The notes: generated from the letters alone by a model not told the origin. Positions 35,261 through 44,829 are shown, numbered from the stretch's first letter. The stretch is 64,000 bases of DNA from Ventricola sp017626895 (GCA_017626895.1 JAGAHV010000159.1:1-64000), one strand, 5' to 3'. Translations and numbers: made by a program.

Positions 35261-37216
35261 TTATTTGGTAATCGTCTCACCGGCCAGCTTGCCGAACACA
35301 ACCGTGTCAACAACCGCGTTGCCGCCCAGACGGTTTGCACCGTGGATGGCACCGGTCACCTCGCCGGCAGCCACAAGACCCGGAATCACTTTGCCGTCGG
35401 TATCCACCACATGTCCCTCGGTATCGATATGGACGCCGCCCATGGTGTGATGCAGACAGGCCTGACGCGGTGTGGCAACCCACGGTCCCTTTTCGAGCTT
35501 GGTGGAGAACAGGGTTCTGCCAAACTCCGGATCGCTGTCCTTCTCGACATACTCATTGAACTTGGCAACAGTGGCTTTGAGATCCTCCGCCGTCATGTTT
35601 GCGCCGGCGGCATTCAGCTTCTCCGCCATCTCATCCAGCGTGTCCGCCACGTAGATGTATCCCTGCTCCTCAAGGAAGCGCAGCGAGAATCCATCTGCGG
35701 AAATCGCCTGATCAATGTCGACATAATCGCCGTCTGCAGACTCGAGGAAGTAGAACATTCCGTCGGTCTGTTTGAGGGAAGCAAGGCAGATCTGGTCACG
35801 ACGGCCATCTTCCTGCACAAAACGCTTTCCTTCCTTATTAATGAAGATCTCCTGATCCGTTCCGTTGACAACACGCGGCGGATACTTTGTCAGCTGACCA
35901 TCCTTGAGGTTGCCCAGGTACAGCAGCTGAATCTGATCCATCTGGGTGAGGTCAGCGCCGATAGCCGTCGCCATCCGGATGCCGTCGCCCTGAGAGCAGG
36001 CATAACGGTTGGTGGTCTTTACCTTGCTGAGATCATCCCACTTGCCGGAGGTATTGTACTCCTGTGCCATCTTGCTGTTAGCGGCAAAACCGCCGGTCGC
36101 AAGGACAACGCCTTTTTTGGCATTGAGCGTATAGGTATTTCCGTTCTTGTCCTCTGCCGTTGCGCCCACAACAACGCCCTCGTCATTGCGGATAATGGCA
36201 TTGGCGGTCGTGGAGGTCAGCAGTTTCACACGGTCACCATAACCGGCCAGCGTTTTCACATAGGTGGTAATGAATCCGGTACCCATCTGCATAAGGGAGG
36301 TATGGGTTCTCTGCCACAGAGAGCCTGCGCCCTGACCGATCTTGTCTGAGAACTGCATGCCATGACCGACAACCCAGTCAAAGCCGTCCTTGGCCTTATA
36401 GGTCAGAACCTTTACCAGATCCAGATCGGCAACATCATCGCCGCCGTCGTAGGTCTGAAGGGCAAACCATGCTTCGGAATCAAAGATGTCGGTACGGCCG
36501 GCAGCCTTGTACTCCTCATACTCTTTGGCAACGATTTCCTGCAGTGCCTTGTGGTCCTCGGAAACCGGCTCTTTGGCCAGTGCAGCCTCAATCGTGGCCT
36601 TCTTGGCATCCGTCATGGTTTCAACAGACTGCAGGGCAGCATCCGGGGTGTTGTAAATGGCACCGCAGACGAGGGTATCCCCGCCGACTGCACCGCACTT
36701 TTCGACGATCGCCACCGTCTCAGCGCCATTCTCAAGCGCGGAAATAGCCGCTGCCAGGCCGGCACCGCCGCCGCCCAGGATGACCACATCGGCATCCACC
36801 GTCTTTGCCTCACCGGCCGCTTTCTCGGGGGCTGCCTTAAACGCATCCGCCTCTGCTCCGGCCTCTGCCAGTGCATTCTTGACAGCCGTCTTGATGGCGT
36901 AGCTGGTAATCGTGGCACCGGCTACCGCGTCCACACCGTAGGACTGCGCATCCACAATGCGTCCGGGAAGAACCGCAATCGGGGTGTCCCCCTCATACCC
37001 TTCCTCTGTCAGCGGAGCGCCGATTCCCGGTGTCTCCTGATGACCAAGAATTTCTACTTTTTCGATTTTGTCCTCTGAAACGGTCACCGCGACCTTGACA
37101 AGGTCGTTTTGTCCCTGCGCGGAGCCCTCATAGGTTCCCGGGGTCATTGCCATCGCGCTGGTGCTGACCAGCAGCAGACCCGCGGCCGCAAGAGACGCAA
37201 TCATTTTACGATTCAT
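35261..37216 (-). CDS. Secreted flavocytochrome-c-like reductase (FMN-binding plus fumarate/urocanate reductase domains)
   Basis: A 651-residue protein. A Sec signal peptide (residues 1-24, ending SAMA) is followed by an FMN-binding domain (PF04205, residues ~25-105) with the covalent-flavin-type motif DAVAGATITSYA, and then by an FAD_binding_2 domain (~125-651). FAD binding is shown by DVVILGGGGAGLAAAISALE, and the reductase active site by DGRRDQ, LHHTMGGV (His) and GANRLGGNAV (Arg). Relatives reduce fumarate, urocanate or other enoates outside the cytoplasm with electrons delivered through flavin transfer. No heme motif (CxxCH) is present. ATG at 37216 has AAGGAG. It is monocistronic. The substrate is not predictable. 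Confidence 0.88.
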   Translation of the reverse strand: MNRKMIASLAAAGLLLVSTSAMAMTPGTYEGSAQGQNDLVKVAVTVSEDKIEKVEILGHQETPGIGAPLTEEGYEGDTPIAVLPGRIVDAQSYGVDAVAGATITSYAIKTAVKNALAEAGAEADAFKAAPEKAAGEAKTVDADVVILGGGGAGLAAAISALENGAETVAIVEKCGAVGGDTLVCGAIYNTPDAALQSVETMTDAKKATIEAALAKEPVSEDHKALQEIVAKEYEEYKAAGRTDIFDSEAWFALQTYDGGDDVADLDLVKVLTYKAKDGFDWVVGHGMQFSDKIGQGAGSLWQRTHTSLMQMGTGFITTYVKTLAGYGDRVKLLTSTTANAIIRNDEGVVVGATAEDKNGNTYTLNAKKGVVLATGGFAANSKMAQEYNTSGKWDDLSKVKTTNRYACSQGDGIRMATAIGADLTQMDQIQLLYLGNLKDGQLTKYPPRVVNGTDQEIFINKEGKRFVQEDGRRDQICLASLKQTDGMFYFLESADGDYVDIDQAISADGFSLRFLEEQGYIYVADTLDEMAEKLNAAGANMTAEDLKATVAKFNEYVEKDSDPEFGRTLFSTKLEKGPWVATPRQACLHHTMGGVHIDTEGHVVDTDGKVIPGLVAAGEVTGAIHGANRLGGNAVVDTVVFGKLAGETITK

Positions 37217-37259
37217 ACTGGTAACTCCTTTCCTCAATTCCCTCTTGCGAGGTAAGGAA

Positions 37260-37268
37260 AGTATAACA
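37260..37268 (-). promoter_or_regulatory. Extended -10 element of the flavoprotein gene
   Basis: The minus strand reads TGTTATACT (TGN plus TATACT) about 45 nt before the ATG. A good -35 is not seen. Confidence 0.4.
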
Positions 37269-37385
37269 TGTCTCTGAGCATTTGCTCCGTTCCTTTTTCG
37301 AAAGTCTTCTTTCAAAACAGGAAATGGCGTTGGTCCCGTCAGCTGACTGAATGGATCTTCGGAGGATTGCTGTCACGGAACCGGT

Positions 37386-38976
37386 TTAACAGGTCGTATC
37401 CGACACTTTCCAGTCCTGGAGCTTTCTTGTCTGTGAATCGAATGAAACGCCTATTCTGATCACCTTCCGGGAATCCGCAGCAAAAGCCAGCGCATAATCT
37501 TTCGTGTCAATCTGCTTAAGTGCTTCATTGGCCGACCCGTCCCGCTTGAATTCAAACAGATAAATATACTTTTTGGTTTCGACCTTGCAGTCAATTCGTC
37601 CGGAATACGTATGCATCTCGCAGAGAGTGAACTTCCCCAGCAATGTAAAAACCAGATATATTACCGTCTGAAAAACATGTTCAGACGAATCTGTTTCAGG
37701 TGTACAGGTGATGTTTGCAAAAAGTGAAGTCAGCACATCTTTTATCCGATCCAGTTCACCCTGCTCAATGTACCTTCTCAGTGTGAAAATGTCATTTCCT
37801 GATCCTGCTCCGCAGTTCGCCACAAATTCGTGCATCAGGCATTCAACAAACCCATACTTAACCTCTTCATTCGGGAATGCCAGGGTATATGCACGTGCAT
37901 CACGATCATAGTCTGTAATCGTCAGATAACCGGTCTGGTAGAGCAGCGGCACCGGTTCAAGACTGTACCCCGTGTAATTCTTCAGCGTTCCTTCACCTGC
38001 ATACAGCGTTCCTTCACCTGCATACAGCGTTCCATCTGTCAGCTTTCGAACATCAAAACCCGTATCCTTACATTTCCCTGTCAGAAAAGTCGGCGTGCCT
38101 GTTTCAAACCAGTACGAGCCGAAGTCTTTATCCAGCAGCGCGCCGAAAAGACTGTACGGATTATAGACACTTTCGCTGTCCGGATGGAAATAGTATCCGT
38201 CATACTGTTTTCTTAAAGCCGCCTCACATTCCTCAGCGGTCATTTTTCTTCGCTCAGCCAAAGCACCTGTCTCATCCTCAAAATACCAGTGCAGTTCTTC
38301 CCTGGTTATCCCGCACAGATTGGCGTAATCCGCTGACAGAGAAATGTCTCTCAGCTGGTCCACATCACTGAAAAGACTGACTTCATTGAGCCTTGTGACG
38401 CCTGTAATAAAGATAAAACGGATGAAATCATCTGCTTTTTTCAGTCTGCTGAAAAAACCTTTGAGCACCGCCTGCGTATGTGCGGCGCGATGCTGATCCT
38501 CCATCGTGTCAAGAAGCGGCTTATCATATTCATCTGCCAGGACGGCACAGCGCCGTCCGGTCATCTCTGCCGCCATTTCCAAAAGCCGCTCAAACCGGTA
38601 TCCAAGAGTCTCATCTTTGTATTTGTCTCCGTAGATTTCCTCCCATTTCGAAAGATGCTGATTCAACACTTTCTCGATAGACGTGTTTTCATAGTATTCT
38701 CCATTGAAATCAAAACTAAAACCGGGTAGGGTTTAAACGCGTCCGGATTATTCTTTTCAAGCTGCTCAATAGCAAGTCCGGAAAACAGTTCTCTTTTTCC
38801 TTCCCAATAGGCTTTCAATGTGGAAAGAAGAAGACTTTTCCCAAATCTTCTGGGACGGATCAGGAAACATTTTCATGAACCAGCTGATAGATGAACGGCG
38901 TTTTATCCACGTACGCAAAGTTCTCTGTTCTCAGCTTTTCAAAGCTCTGAATGCCAATCGGCAGTTTTTTTCTCAT
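37386..38976 (-). pseudogene. AAA-ATPase-like/PD-(D/E)XK gene with two frameshifts
   Basis: Three pieces in different frames rebuild one protein of about 530 residues. Piece 1 starts at ATG 38976 (MRKKLPIGIQSFEKLR, YVDKTPFIYQLVHENVS) and hits a stop at 38860. Piece 2, in another frame, reads LIRPRRFGKSLLLSTLKAYW with the Walker A motif and runs to about 38720. Piece 3 reads FDFNGEYYENTSIEKVLNQHL and continues to 37386, with Walker B-like CAVLADEYDKP and the nuclease core GRIDCKV--YLFEFK. Shifts lie near 38860-38868 and 38715-38730. Piece 3 also holds an exact 21-bp tandem duplication (about 37986-38028) coding YAGEGTL twice. The ATPase cannot be made as one chain. Confidence 0.8.
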
Positions 38977-39063
38977 TCCTTTGCCCACTTTTCTTTCGTA
39001 TCTGCCGTCAGCTCCTTTGCAGGCCTCAATGTTGGTCGTTTGCCGGAGCTGCTTTTGTCTGAG

Positions 39064-39118
39064 GCCCGGATGTGATAAACTGTCGCTGCGCGACAGAGCC
39101 TCTCCCCTTTGCCAATGC
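39064..39118. repeat. 85-bp hairpin repeat family, copy 1
   Basis: Contains the perfect hairpin CTGTCGC-TGC-GCGACAG (39080-39096), flanked by CCCGGATGTG on one side and TTTGCCAATG (39109-39118) on the other. The same hairpin and flanking blocks recur at 54.8 kb. It lies between the broken AAA gene and the end of the LysR gene. Confidence 0.7.
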
Positions 39119-39139
39119 ACCGGGGAAACTGATGTCTCG

Positions 39140-40048
39140 TCACAGCATCACCTGAAAGTCCTTTTCACCTGAATGGGTCTCACTCCATCTTTGAGCATAC
39201 TCAATCAGTTTTTTCACCTCAGGCATCCCGGCACGTTTTCCAACCAGGATACTCTCCCATGCCCACATCGGTTCCTCATTCAGATCCAGCGGCACGAGAT
39301 CATAGATTTCATCAAACTGTTCAAGGGCATTTTCTGGTGCTAGCGTCAGTGCATTCCCCGTCCCTGCCTCCCTGGTGACAAAGTGCATCCCGCCCAGAAA
39401 CGTGATCTTCTTGAGCTTTACCTGACGCTTTTGAAGTTCAGGCATCAGCATCCGGACAAAACAGCAGCTGTCATGCGGATACACAAATTCCATTCCGCTC
39501 AGGTCCTCATAATGCAGCTTCGCCCGGTCAATCAGCGGATTCGTCCTGGATGCCACCAGATACGCCGGTTCCATGTACATCCGATGCGTTTCCAGTTCCC
39601 GGTGCTGTGGGCTGTGCCCAAAGAAAAAACCGATATCCACCTGCCCGGAACGAACCATGTCCGGCACAGACGCGTTCGGCGAGGTGATCATGTTCAAATG
39701 GATGCCGGGGTTCGCCCTTGCAAATCCCGTAAACAGATCCGTCAGGCTGTATTCGACATTCAGTTCACAGCCGCCCACCGTCAGCGAGGCAGCACTTCTC
39801 TCGTTTTTCTGAATGGAGGCCTTATATTCAGCCAGAATCGCCTGTGCATGCGGCAGAAAGTTCTTCCCTTCCTCCGTGATTTTCAGCATCCTGTTTTCAT
39901 GAATCAGAAGCCTTGCTCCCAGTTCATTTTCAAGCGTCTGTACATGTTTGAAAATGGTGGAGGGGGCATATTGCAGCAGATCCGCCGCCTTCTGGTAATT
40001 TCTTGTTTCACAGACGGTGACAAATGTCTGGAGTTCTCTGGTATCCAT
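39140..40048 (-). CDS. LysR-family transcriptional regulator
   Basis: A 302-residue LysR-type regulator. The N-terminal winged helix-turn-helix reads MDTRELQTFVTVCETRNYQKAADLL, APSTIFKHVQTLENELGARLL and ITEEGKNFL. A periplasmic-binding-like effector domain follows (SLTDLFTGFARANPGIHL, SGQVDIGFFFG). The ribosome-binding site is GGAGGGACAGGA. It is divergent from a sugar importer, separated by 247 bp that hold a consensus promoter and a palindrome, so it very probably controls that operon and itself. LysR control of a carbohydrate ABC operon is less common than LacI or AraC control. Confidence 0.92.
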   Translation of the reverse strand: MDTRELQTFVTVCETRNYQKAADLLQYAPSTIFKHVQTLENELGARLLIHENRMLKITEEGKNFLPHAQAILAEYKASIQKNERSAASLTVGGCELNVEYSLTDLFTGFARANPGIHLNMITSPNASVPDMVRSGQVDIGFFFGHSPQHRELETHRMYMEPAYLVASRTNPLIDRAKLHYEDLSGMEFVYPHDSCCFVRMLMPELQKRQVKLKKITFLGGMHFVTREAGTGNALTLAPENALEQFDEIYDLVPLDLNEEPMWAWESILVGKRAGMPEVKKLIEYAQRWSETHSGEKDFQVML

Positions 40049-40201
40049 TCCTGTCCCTCCTGTTGCTCCCTTGAATTTCTCAGAGAAAAGGTCACGGCTG
40101 ACACGGATTCATCCTATTCCACTCCACACAAAAAGTCAAGAGGCGGATTTCCGTTTTTTAAGCGGCTGATCCATCTGCGCTTTCCTTAATATTTTGACAT
40201 T

Positions 40202-40217
40202 CAATTGAGCACAATTG
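40202..40217. promoter_or_regulatory. Candidate LysR operator
   Basis: CAATTG-AGCA-CAATTG is a symmetric site containing ATTG-N4-CAAT, located 10 bp before the -35 box of the importer promoter. That position is typical for LysR activation. Confidence 0.45.
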
Positions 40218-40227
40218 CAAAAAAGAA

Positions 40228-40256
40228 TTGACAGGACTCTGAAAGTTTCCTATAAT
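40228..40256 (+). promoter_or_regulatory. Consensus promoter of the sugar importer operon
   Basis: Perfect TTGACA (40228-40233) and TATAAT (40251-40256) with a 17-bp spacer; the ATG of the binding protein is 40 nt downstream behind AAGGAGG. Confidence 0.85.
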
Positions 40257-40295
40257 TTAACTGACTTTTTCAAGAAATAGTAAGGAGGATTGATT

Positions 40296-41636
40296 ATGAA
40301 AAAGTTATTTGCTCTTGTAATCGCACTGATCGTGGTCCTCTCCCTCAGCGTTCTGCCGGCAATGGCCGACGGGCTGGTTGTGGGAACCTTTGATCCTGCC
40401 TCTGCCGGCGAGTATGAACTCGGCTTTGGCTGGTGGGGCAACCAGGTACGTGACGAAGTGACCAAGGCTGCGGCCGACTTCTTCACCGAGAACTATCCCA
40501 ACGTCAAATTCAACCTGAACACCCAGGTATGGAACAACTACTGGTCTCTGATGAGCACCTATGCTGCCAACAATGACCTTCCGGACATCATGCAGCAGGA
40601 CTATGCGTTCATCGAGCAGTGGGTTGCTGCCGGCGATCTGCTGGACCTCACCCCCTACATCGAGAGCGGTGCTCTGGACCTGTCCAAGGTTCCCCAGAAC
40701 ATCATCGACACCGGTAAAGTCGGCGAAGGCATCTACGCTGTCTGCGCTGGCGTGAACGCTCCCGCTCTTCTCTACAACAAGACCCTGACCGATGAACTGG
40801 GCATCGAAGTGCCGCAGAACATCACCTGGGATCAGTTTGCCGAGATCTCCCGTAAAATCTTTGCCGAGAAAGGCATCGGCGCTGTATACGGCGAGGGCAA
40901 CTCCGAGAACCAGCCGACCTACTACGCCCGTGGCCTTGGCTATCAGGCAATGTGGGGCGCTGAAGGCCTGAATCCGACCGCCGAAGAGATGACTGGTTAC
41001 TATCAGCGCATCATGGACGGCGTTGCTGAGGGCTGGATGTTTGACACCGACAAGATGGCTGGCGTCAACCTCACCGACCTTGCTCAGAACCCGCTCGTAT
41101 ACGGCACCTCCAACGATGTCCGTTCCTGGGCCGCCTTCGCTTTCTCCAACCAGATCGCTGCCTATCAGAAGGCTGCTACCGCTGATGGCATCGAGCTTGG
41201 CATCACCAACTGGGCCAGCGACGATCCGGTGAAGTCCAACTACATGAAGCCCAGCCAGTTCTTCTCCATCACCACCGACACCAAGAATCCTGATCTGGCC
41301 GTTGCTTTCCTGAACTACCTCATCAACGATCCGCAGGCCAACACCATCATGCGTGCAGAGCGCGGCGTTCCGGCCAACAGCGAAGTCGCTGCTGCCATCG
41401 CTGAGGAAGTTACCAAGGTTGACCCGACCTATGGTCTCGTGGTTGATTACCTCGCATTCGTCGAGAAGAACTCCAGCCCGATCTTCCCGCCGCTCCCCGG
41501 CTACTCCGGAACCGTCAACCAGGATGTTCTCCTTCCTCTGACCGAAGAAGCTCACCTGGCCAAGCCGACCATGACCGCCGAGCAGTGTGCAAAGCAGCTG
41601 ATCGAGGATACCGCCAACATCGCTGCCGACTATTAA
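40296..41636 (+). CDS. Carbohydrate ABC transporter substrate-binding protein (SBP family 1)
   Basis: A 446-residue extracellular binding protein of the MalE/UgpB type. The signal peptide (residues 1-24) ends LPAMA-DG and has no lipobox Cys. Motifs include FTENYPNVKFNLNTQVWNNYW, DLPDIMQQDYAFIEQWVAAGDLLDLTPYI and FLNYLINDPQA, the usual SBP-1 signatures. The ATG at 40296 follows AAGGAGG by 7 nt. Codon bias is strong (GCT, CTG, AAG), like enolase, so high expression is likely. A terminator-like hairpin between this gene and the permeases would keep permease levels lower. The sugar is unknown. Confidence 0.92.
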   Translation: MKKLFALVIALIVVLSLSVLPAMADGLVVGTFDPASAGEYELGFGWWGNQVRDEVTKAAADFFTENYPNVKFNLNTQVWNNYWSLMSTYAANNDLPDIMQQDYAFIEQWVAAGDLLDLTPYIESGALDLSKVPQNIIDTGKVGEGIYAVCAGVNAPALLYNKTLTDELGIEVPQNITWDQFAEISRKIFAEKGIGAVYGEGNSENQPTYYARGLGYQAMWGAEGLNPTAEEMTGYYQRIMDGVAEGWMFDTDKMAGVNLTDLAQNPLVYGTSNDVRSWAAFAFSNQIAAYQKAATADGIELGITNWASDDPVKSNYMKPSQFFSITTDTKNPDLAVAFLNYLINDPQANTIMRAERGVPANSEVAAAIAEEVTKVDPTYGLVVDYLAFVEKNSSPIFPPLPGYSGTVNQDVLLPLTEEAHLAKPTMTAEQCAKQLIEDTANIAADY

Positions 41637-41660
41637 TTGCTCAAATAGTCTTTAACACAG

Positions 41661-41687
41661 AGGAGGGCCTTGGTGCCCTCCTTTTTT
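41661..41687 (+). terminator. Hairpin between binding-protein and permease genes
   Basis: An 8-bp stem AGGAGGGC/GCCCTCCT (41661-41668 with 41675-41682) followed by six T. Probably a partial terminator setting the binding protein to permease ratio. Confidence 0.8.
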
Positions 41688-41723
41688 AGAAGACTGTGTC
41701 ACGTAGAAAAGGAGCCTCCGAGT

Positions 41724-42647
41724 ATGACTGCAAATCCGATTAAAAAACGTGCAAGGTCTGAATCCTGGCTCAATGAGGAATCCATCGCCGGCTATGTATT
41801 CAGCCTTCCTTTCATTATTGGTTTTCTGATGTTCATGTTGATTCCGATGGCGCTTTCTCTCTACTATTCATTCTGTAAGTACGATATTCAGACGCCGCCG
41901 GAATTCGTTGGCCTCAACAACTATATCCGCATCTTCACAAACGATAAGGTCTTTACCAAGGCACTCACCGTTACCTGTTACTATGCATTCATCGGCACAC
42001 CGCTCAAAGTCATTTTCGCACTGATCGTCGCCCTGATTCTCAATCATGAGACGCGCGCCGTCGGACTTTACCGTGCCGTCTATTACCTGCCTTCCATTAT
42101 CGGCGGTTCCGTCGCCGTCGCCATTCTGTGGCGCCGCCTGTTCGAATCCACCGGTACCATCAATGCCATCTTCTCCAACGTCTTCCCTTCCCTGGCAGGT
42201 TTCAACTGGTTCAGTGAGGGCCCGGCCATCTGGGTTCTGATCATCCTGACGGTCTGGCAGTTCGGCTCTTCCATGCTGATCTTCCTCTCCGCCCTCAAGC
42301 AGATTCCCCGCGAGCTGTATGAGGCTTCCTGGGTGGATGGTGCCAACGGCATCCAGCAGTTCACCAACGTGACCCTGCCCATGCTGACCCCCACCATCTT
42401 CTTCAACCTCGTTCAGCAGACCATCAACTCCTTCCTTGCCTTCACCCAGTGCAAACTGATCACCAACGGACAGCCCAGAAACTCCACGCTGTTCTACACC
42501 GTGTATCAGTACAACAAGGCATTCCCGGCACAGGGCAAGAGCCAGATGGGCTATGCCTCCGCACTGGCCTGGATCATGCTGATCATCGTCTCCGTCGTCA
42601 CCATGCTCCTGTTCAAGAGCAGAAGCAAATGGGTCTTTGATGCTTAA
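41724..42647 (+). CDS. Sugar ABC transporter permease (MalF/UgpA type)
   Basis: A 307-residue six-helix permease. Helix 1 follows ESWLNEESIAGYVFSLPFIIGF, and the EAA loop reads ELYEASWVDGANGIQQFTNVTLP, contacting the ATPase. ATG at 41724 has AAAAGGAG nine nt upstream; a longer frame from 41670 begins within the terminator tail and is rejected. It pairs with the next permease. Confidence 0.93.
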   Translation: MTANPIKKRARSESWLNEESIAGYVFSLPFIIGFLMFMLIPMALSLYYSFCKYDIQTPPEFVGLNNYIRIFTNDKVFTKALTVTCYYAFIGTPLKVIFALIVALILNHETRAVGLYRAVYYLPSIIGGSVAVAILWRRLFESTGTINAIFSNVFPSLAGFNWFSEGPAIWVLIILTVWQFGSSMLIFLSALKQIPRELYEASWVDGANGIQQFTNVTLPMLTPTIFFNLVQQTINSFLAFTQCKLITNGQPRNSTLFYTVYQYNKAFPAQGKSQMGYASALAWIMLIIVSVVTMLLFKSRSKWVFDA

Positions 42648-42664
42648 GGAAAGGAGAGAAAACG

Positions 42665-43510
42665 ATGACTACTGAAAAACGGATCAAGAACATCATCTAT
42701 CATGTTCTGGTCGCCCTCGGCGGCTTTATCATGATCTATCCGCTTCTGTGGATGGTTCTCTCCTCTTTCAAGCCGACGGACATGATTCTCCCCACCGCCT
42801 CCAGCCTCATCCCGAAAGAATTTACCTTGCGGAACTACATTCAGGGCTGGAAAGGATTCATGGGTTACAGCTTCGGCACCTTCTTCATCAACTCCTTTAT
42901 CATCTCCCTCGCGTCGACATTCGGAACCCTTTTCTCCTCATCACTGGTTGCTTTCGCGCTTCAGCGTCTGCAGTTCAAGGGCCGGAAAATCCTGTTTACC
43001 CTTGTTCTCTCAACCATGATGCTCCCTGCCCAGATCCTGATGATCCCGCAGTTCATGTGGTTCCGTCATCTGAACTGGGTCGGTACCTACTATCCGATGA
43101 TCCTCCCCTACTTCTTCGCCATTCAGGGCTTCTTTGTCTACCTCATCATGAACTTCATCGGCGGTATTCCAAAGTCCCTTGACGAAGCAGCCAAGATCGA
43201 CGGATGCTCTTACTATCAGATCTTCTTCCAGATCATTCTCCCTCTGATCGTTCCGGCTCTGGTCACCTCCGCCATCTTCTCGTTCATCTGGCGCTGGGAT
43301 GACTACCTCTCCGCATTGCTCTACGTCAACCGCGCCAGCATGCGTCCGGTAGCTCTGGCCCTGCAGTTGTTCAACGATCCGTCATCCGGTTCGGATATCG
43401 GCTCCACACTGGCCATGTCCACACTGTCCATCGTGCCTGCAACCATCATCTTCCTGATCTTCCAGAAGTCTCTGGTTGAGGGCATTGCCTCTACCGGTAT
43501 CAAGGGATAA
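42665..43510 (+). CDS. Sugar ABC transporter permease (MalG/UgpE type)
   Basis: A 281-residue permease with a MalG-like build: IYPLLWMVLSSFKPTD after helix 1, then the EAA loop KSLDEAAKIDGCSYYQIFFQIILPL near residues 175-200. The ribosome-binding site AAGGAAAGGAG sits 17 nt past the previous gene. No ATP-binding subunit is encoded in the cluster, so a shared MsmX-type ATPase elsewhere is expected. Confidence 0.93.
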   Translation: MTTEKRIKNIIYHVLVALGGFIMIYPLLWMVLSSFKPTDMILPTASSLIPKEFTLRNYIQGWKGFMGYSFGTFFINSFIISLASTFGTLFSSSLVAFALQRLQFKGRKILFTLVLSTMMLPAQILMIPQFMWFRHLNWVGTYYPMILPYFFAIQGFFVYLIMNFIGGIPKSLDEAAKIDGCSYYQIFFQIILPLIVPALVTSAIFSFIWRWDDYLSALLYVNRASMRPVALALQLFNDPSSGSDIGSTLAMSTLSIVPATIIFLIFQKSLVEGIASTGIKG

Positions 43511-43516
43511 TAATTG

Positions 43517-43548
43517 AAAAAACGCAGTCCCTTCAGACTGCGTTTTTC
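43517..43548 (+). terminator. Terminator after the second permease
   Basis: An 11-bp stem AAAACGCAGTC/GACTGCGTTTT (43519-43529 with 43536-43546) with a T run. The three genes that follow may be expressed by readthrough or from an unseen promoter. Confidence 0.85.
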
Positions 43549-43624
43549 TCTTAAATGCCAGATCTCAGCCGGAACAATGCTGCATCGGCTATTGACCACC
43601 CGCTGAGACCCAGAAAGGAGTCCC

Positions 43625-44806
43625 ATGAAAACATCCGCCTATCCAAACGGAACCATTGTCGGTGATTCCCTGCCTGGTTCACCGGAACTCTCTGCCCGCG
43701 GAAACGTCACGGCAGGCTGCCGCACAGACTCATTCATTCGCCCCTCCGTCCCCTCTCTGGCCAACGGCCTCAAGGATCTGCCCCTTCCGCTGCACGACCG
43801 GGTCATTCCCTACACCGTCTTTTATCCGGTCTGCGCGGATGAGCCCGGCGAAAACTGTGTTTACACGGATTATATGGGCCGGATTGACCTTGGAAACCTG
43901 CAGAGTTTTACGTTTCCCGGCCGTGCCCGCTCCGGCGGCACCCCGGACCGTTCCATGGGTCCGCGCCCTGTCGTGATCATCTCACACGGCTATCCCGGAT
44001 CCATGATGCTCCTGGTCAATCTGGCTGAAAACCTGTCCAGCAAGGGCTATATCGTCTTTTCCCTTTCGCATACGGATAATGCCTACACGGATTTCCTCCC
44101 GGAAGGCTCGTTTGAAAGCGCCCTCATTCACCGTTCCCTGGACCAGCGTGCCATGCTGGATGAACTGACCAGGCTCAATGCCGCCGGTCCGCTGGCCGGT
44201 CTTCTGGATCTTGACCGGGTGGCGCTCATCGGGTTCAGCATGGGCGGTTATGGCCTGCTCCGGACACTGGGAGCAAAAATCGGTGACAAGCTTCTCGAAG
44301 AACACCCTCAGATTGCCTCTCACCTGACCGAGCCGGACTGGCACGGCGATTCCCGCGTCAAGGCGGCTGTCCTTTTCGCCCCAGCCACCTTTCTGGTGGA
44401 TGCCGCGCATCTTGAAGACATCCGCGTTCCAACGCTTTGGGGCTGCGGCACCATGGACCGGGTCGTCGGATACGATGCGGTTCATGCCGCCTTCCAAACC
44501 GCCAGAAACAGCCGCCGGACCATGATCAGTTACATCGGCTGCGGCCATAACGTGGCCAACAATCCGGCGCCGCCTTGTGCCCTCAGCGCTGACTGGAGCA
44601 TTCTCAAGCGCTGGGCAGATCCGGTCTGGGATACCGCCAGGCTCAACACCATCAATCTGCATTTCATCACGGCTTTCCTCAGACAGTCGCTCCTGGGTGA
44701 AAACGGCGAGGCCTATTATGCTGGTCTCAGGGAGGGCGAGCCTCTCCCCGGCTTCACCGCAGATACCGATGTGGGCGTTCGTGTCGAGCACCTGCCGGAA
44801 AACTGA
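43625..44806 (+). CDS. Alpha/beta hydrolase (acetylhydrolase/dienelactone hydrolase-like)
   Basis: A 393-residue cytoplasmic hydrolase. It has PVVIISHGYPGSM (oxyanion-hole strand), the nucleophile elbow ALIGFSMGGYGLL (Ser about residue 205) and a late CGHNVANN with a His near residue 305. This resembles PAF-acetylhydrolase-like or predicted dienelactone-hydrolase proteins. AAAGGAG precedes the ATG. It sits between the sugar importer and two sugar-modifying genes, so deacylation or de-esterification of the imported glycoside is a reasonable guess. Confidence 0.8.
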   Translation: MKTSAYPNGTIVGDSLPGSPELSARGNVTAGCRTDSFIRPSVPSLANGLKDLPLPLHDRVIPYTVFYPVCADEPGENCVYTDYMGRIDLGNLQSFTFPGRARSGGTPDRSMGPRPVVIISHGYPGSMMLLVNLAENLSSKGYIVFSLSHTDNAYTDFLPEGSFESALIHRSLDQRAMLDELTRLNAAGPLAGLLDLDRVALIGFSMGGYGLLRTLGAKIGDKLLEEHPQIASHLTEPDWHGDSRVKAAVLFAPATFLVDAAHLEDIRVPTLWGCGTMDRVVGYDAVHAAFQTARNSRRTMISYIGCGHNVANNPAPPCALSADWSILKRWADPVWDTARLNTINLHFITAFLRQSLLGENGEAYYAGLREGEPLPGFTADTDVGVRVEHLPEN

Positions 44807-44829
44807 ATGCATCATAATCGGAGGATCTA

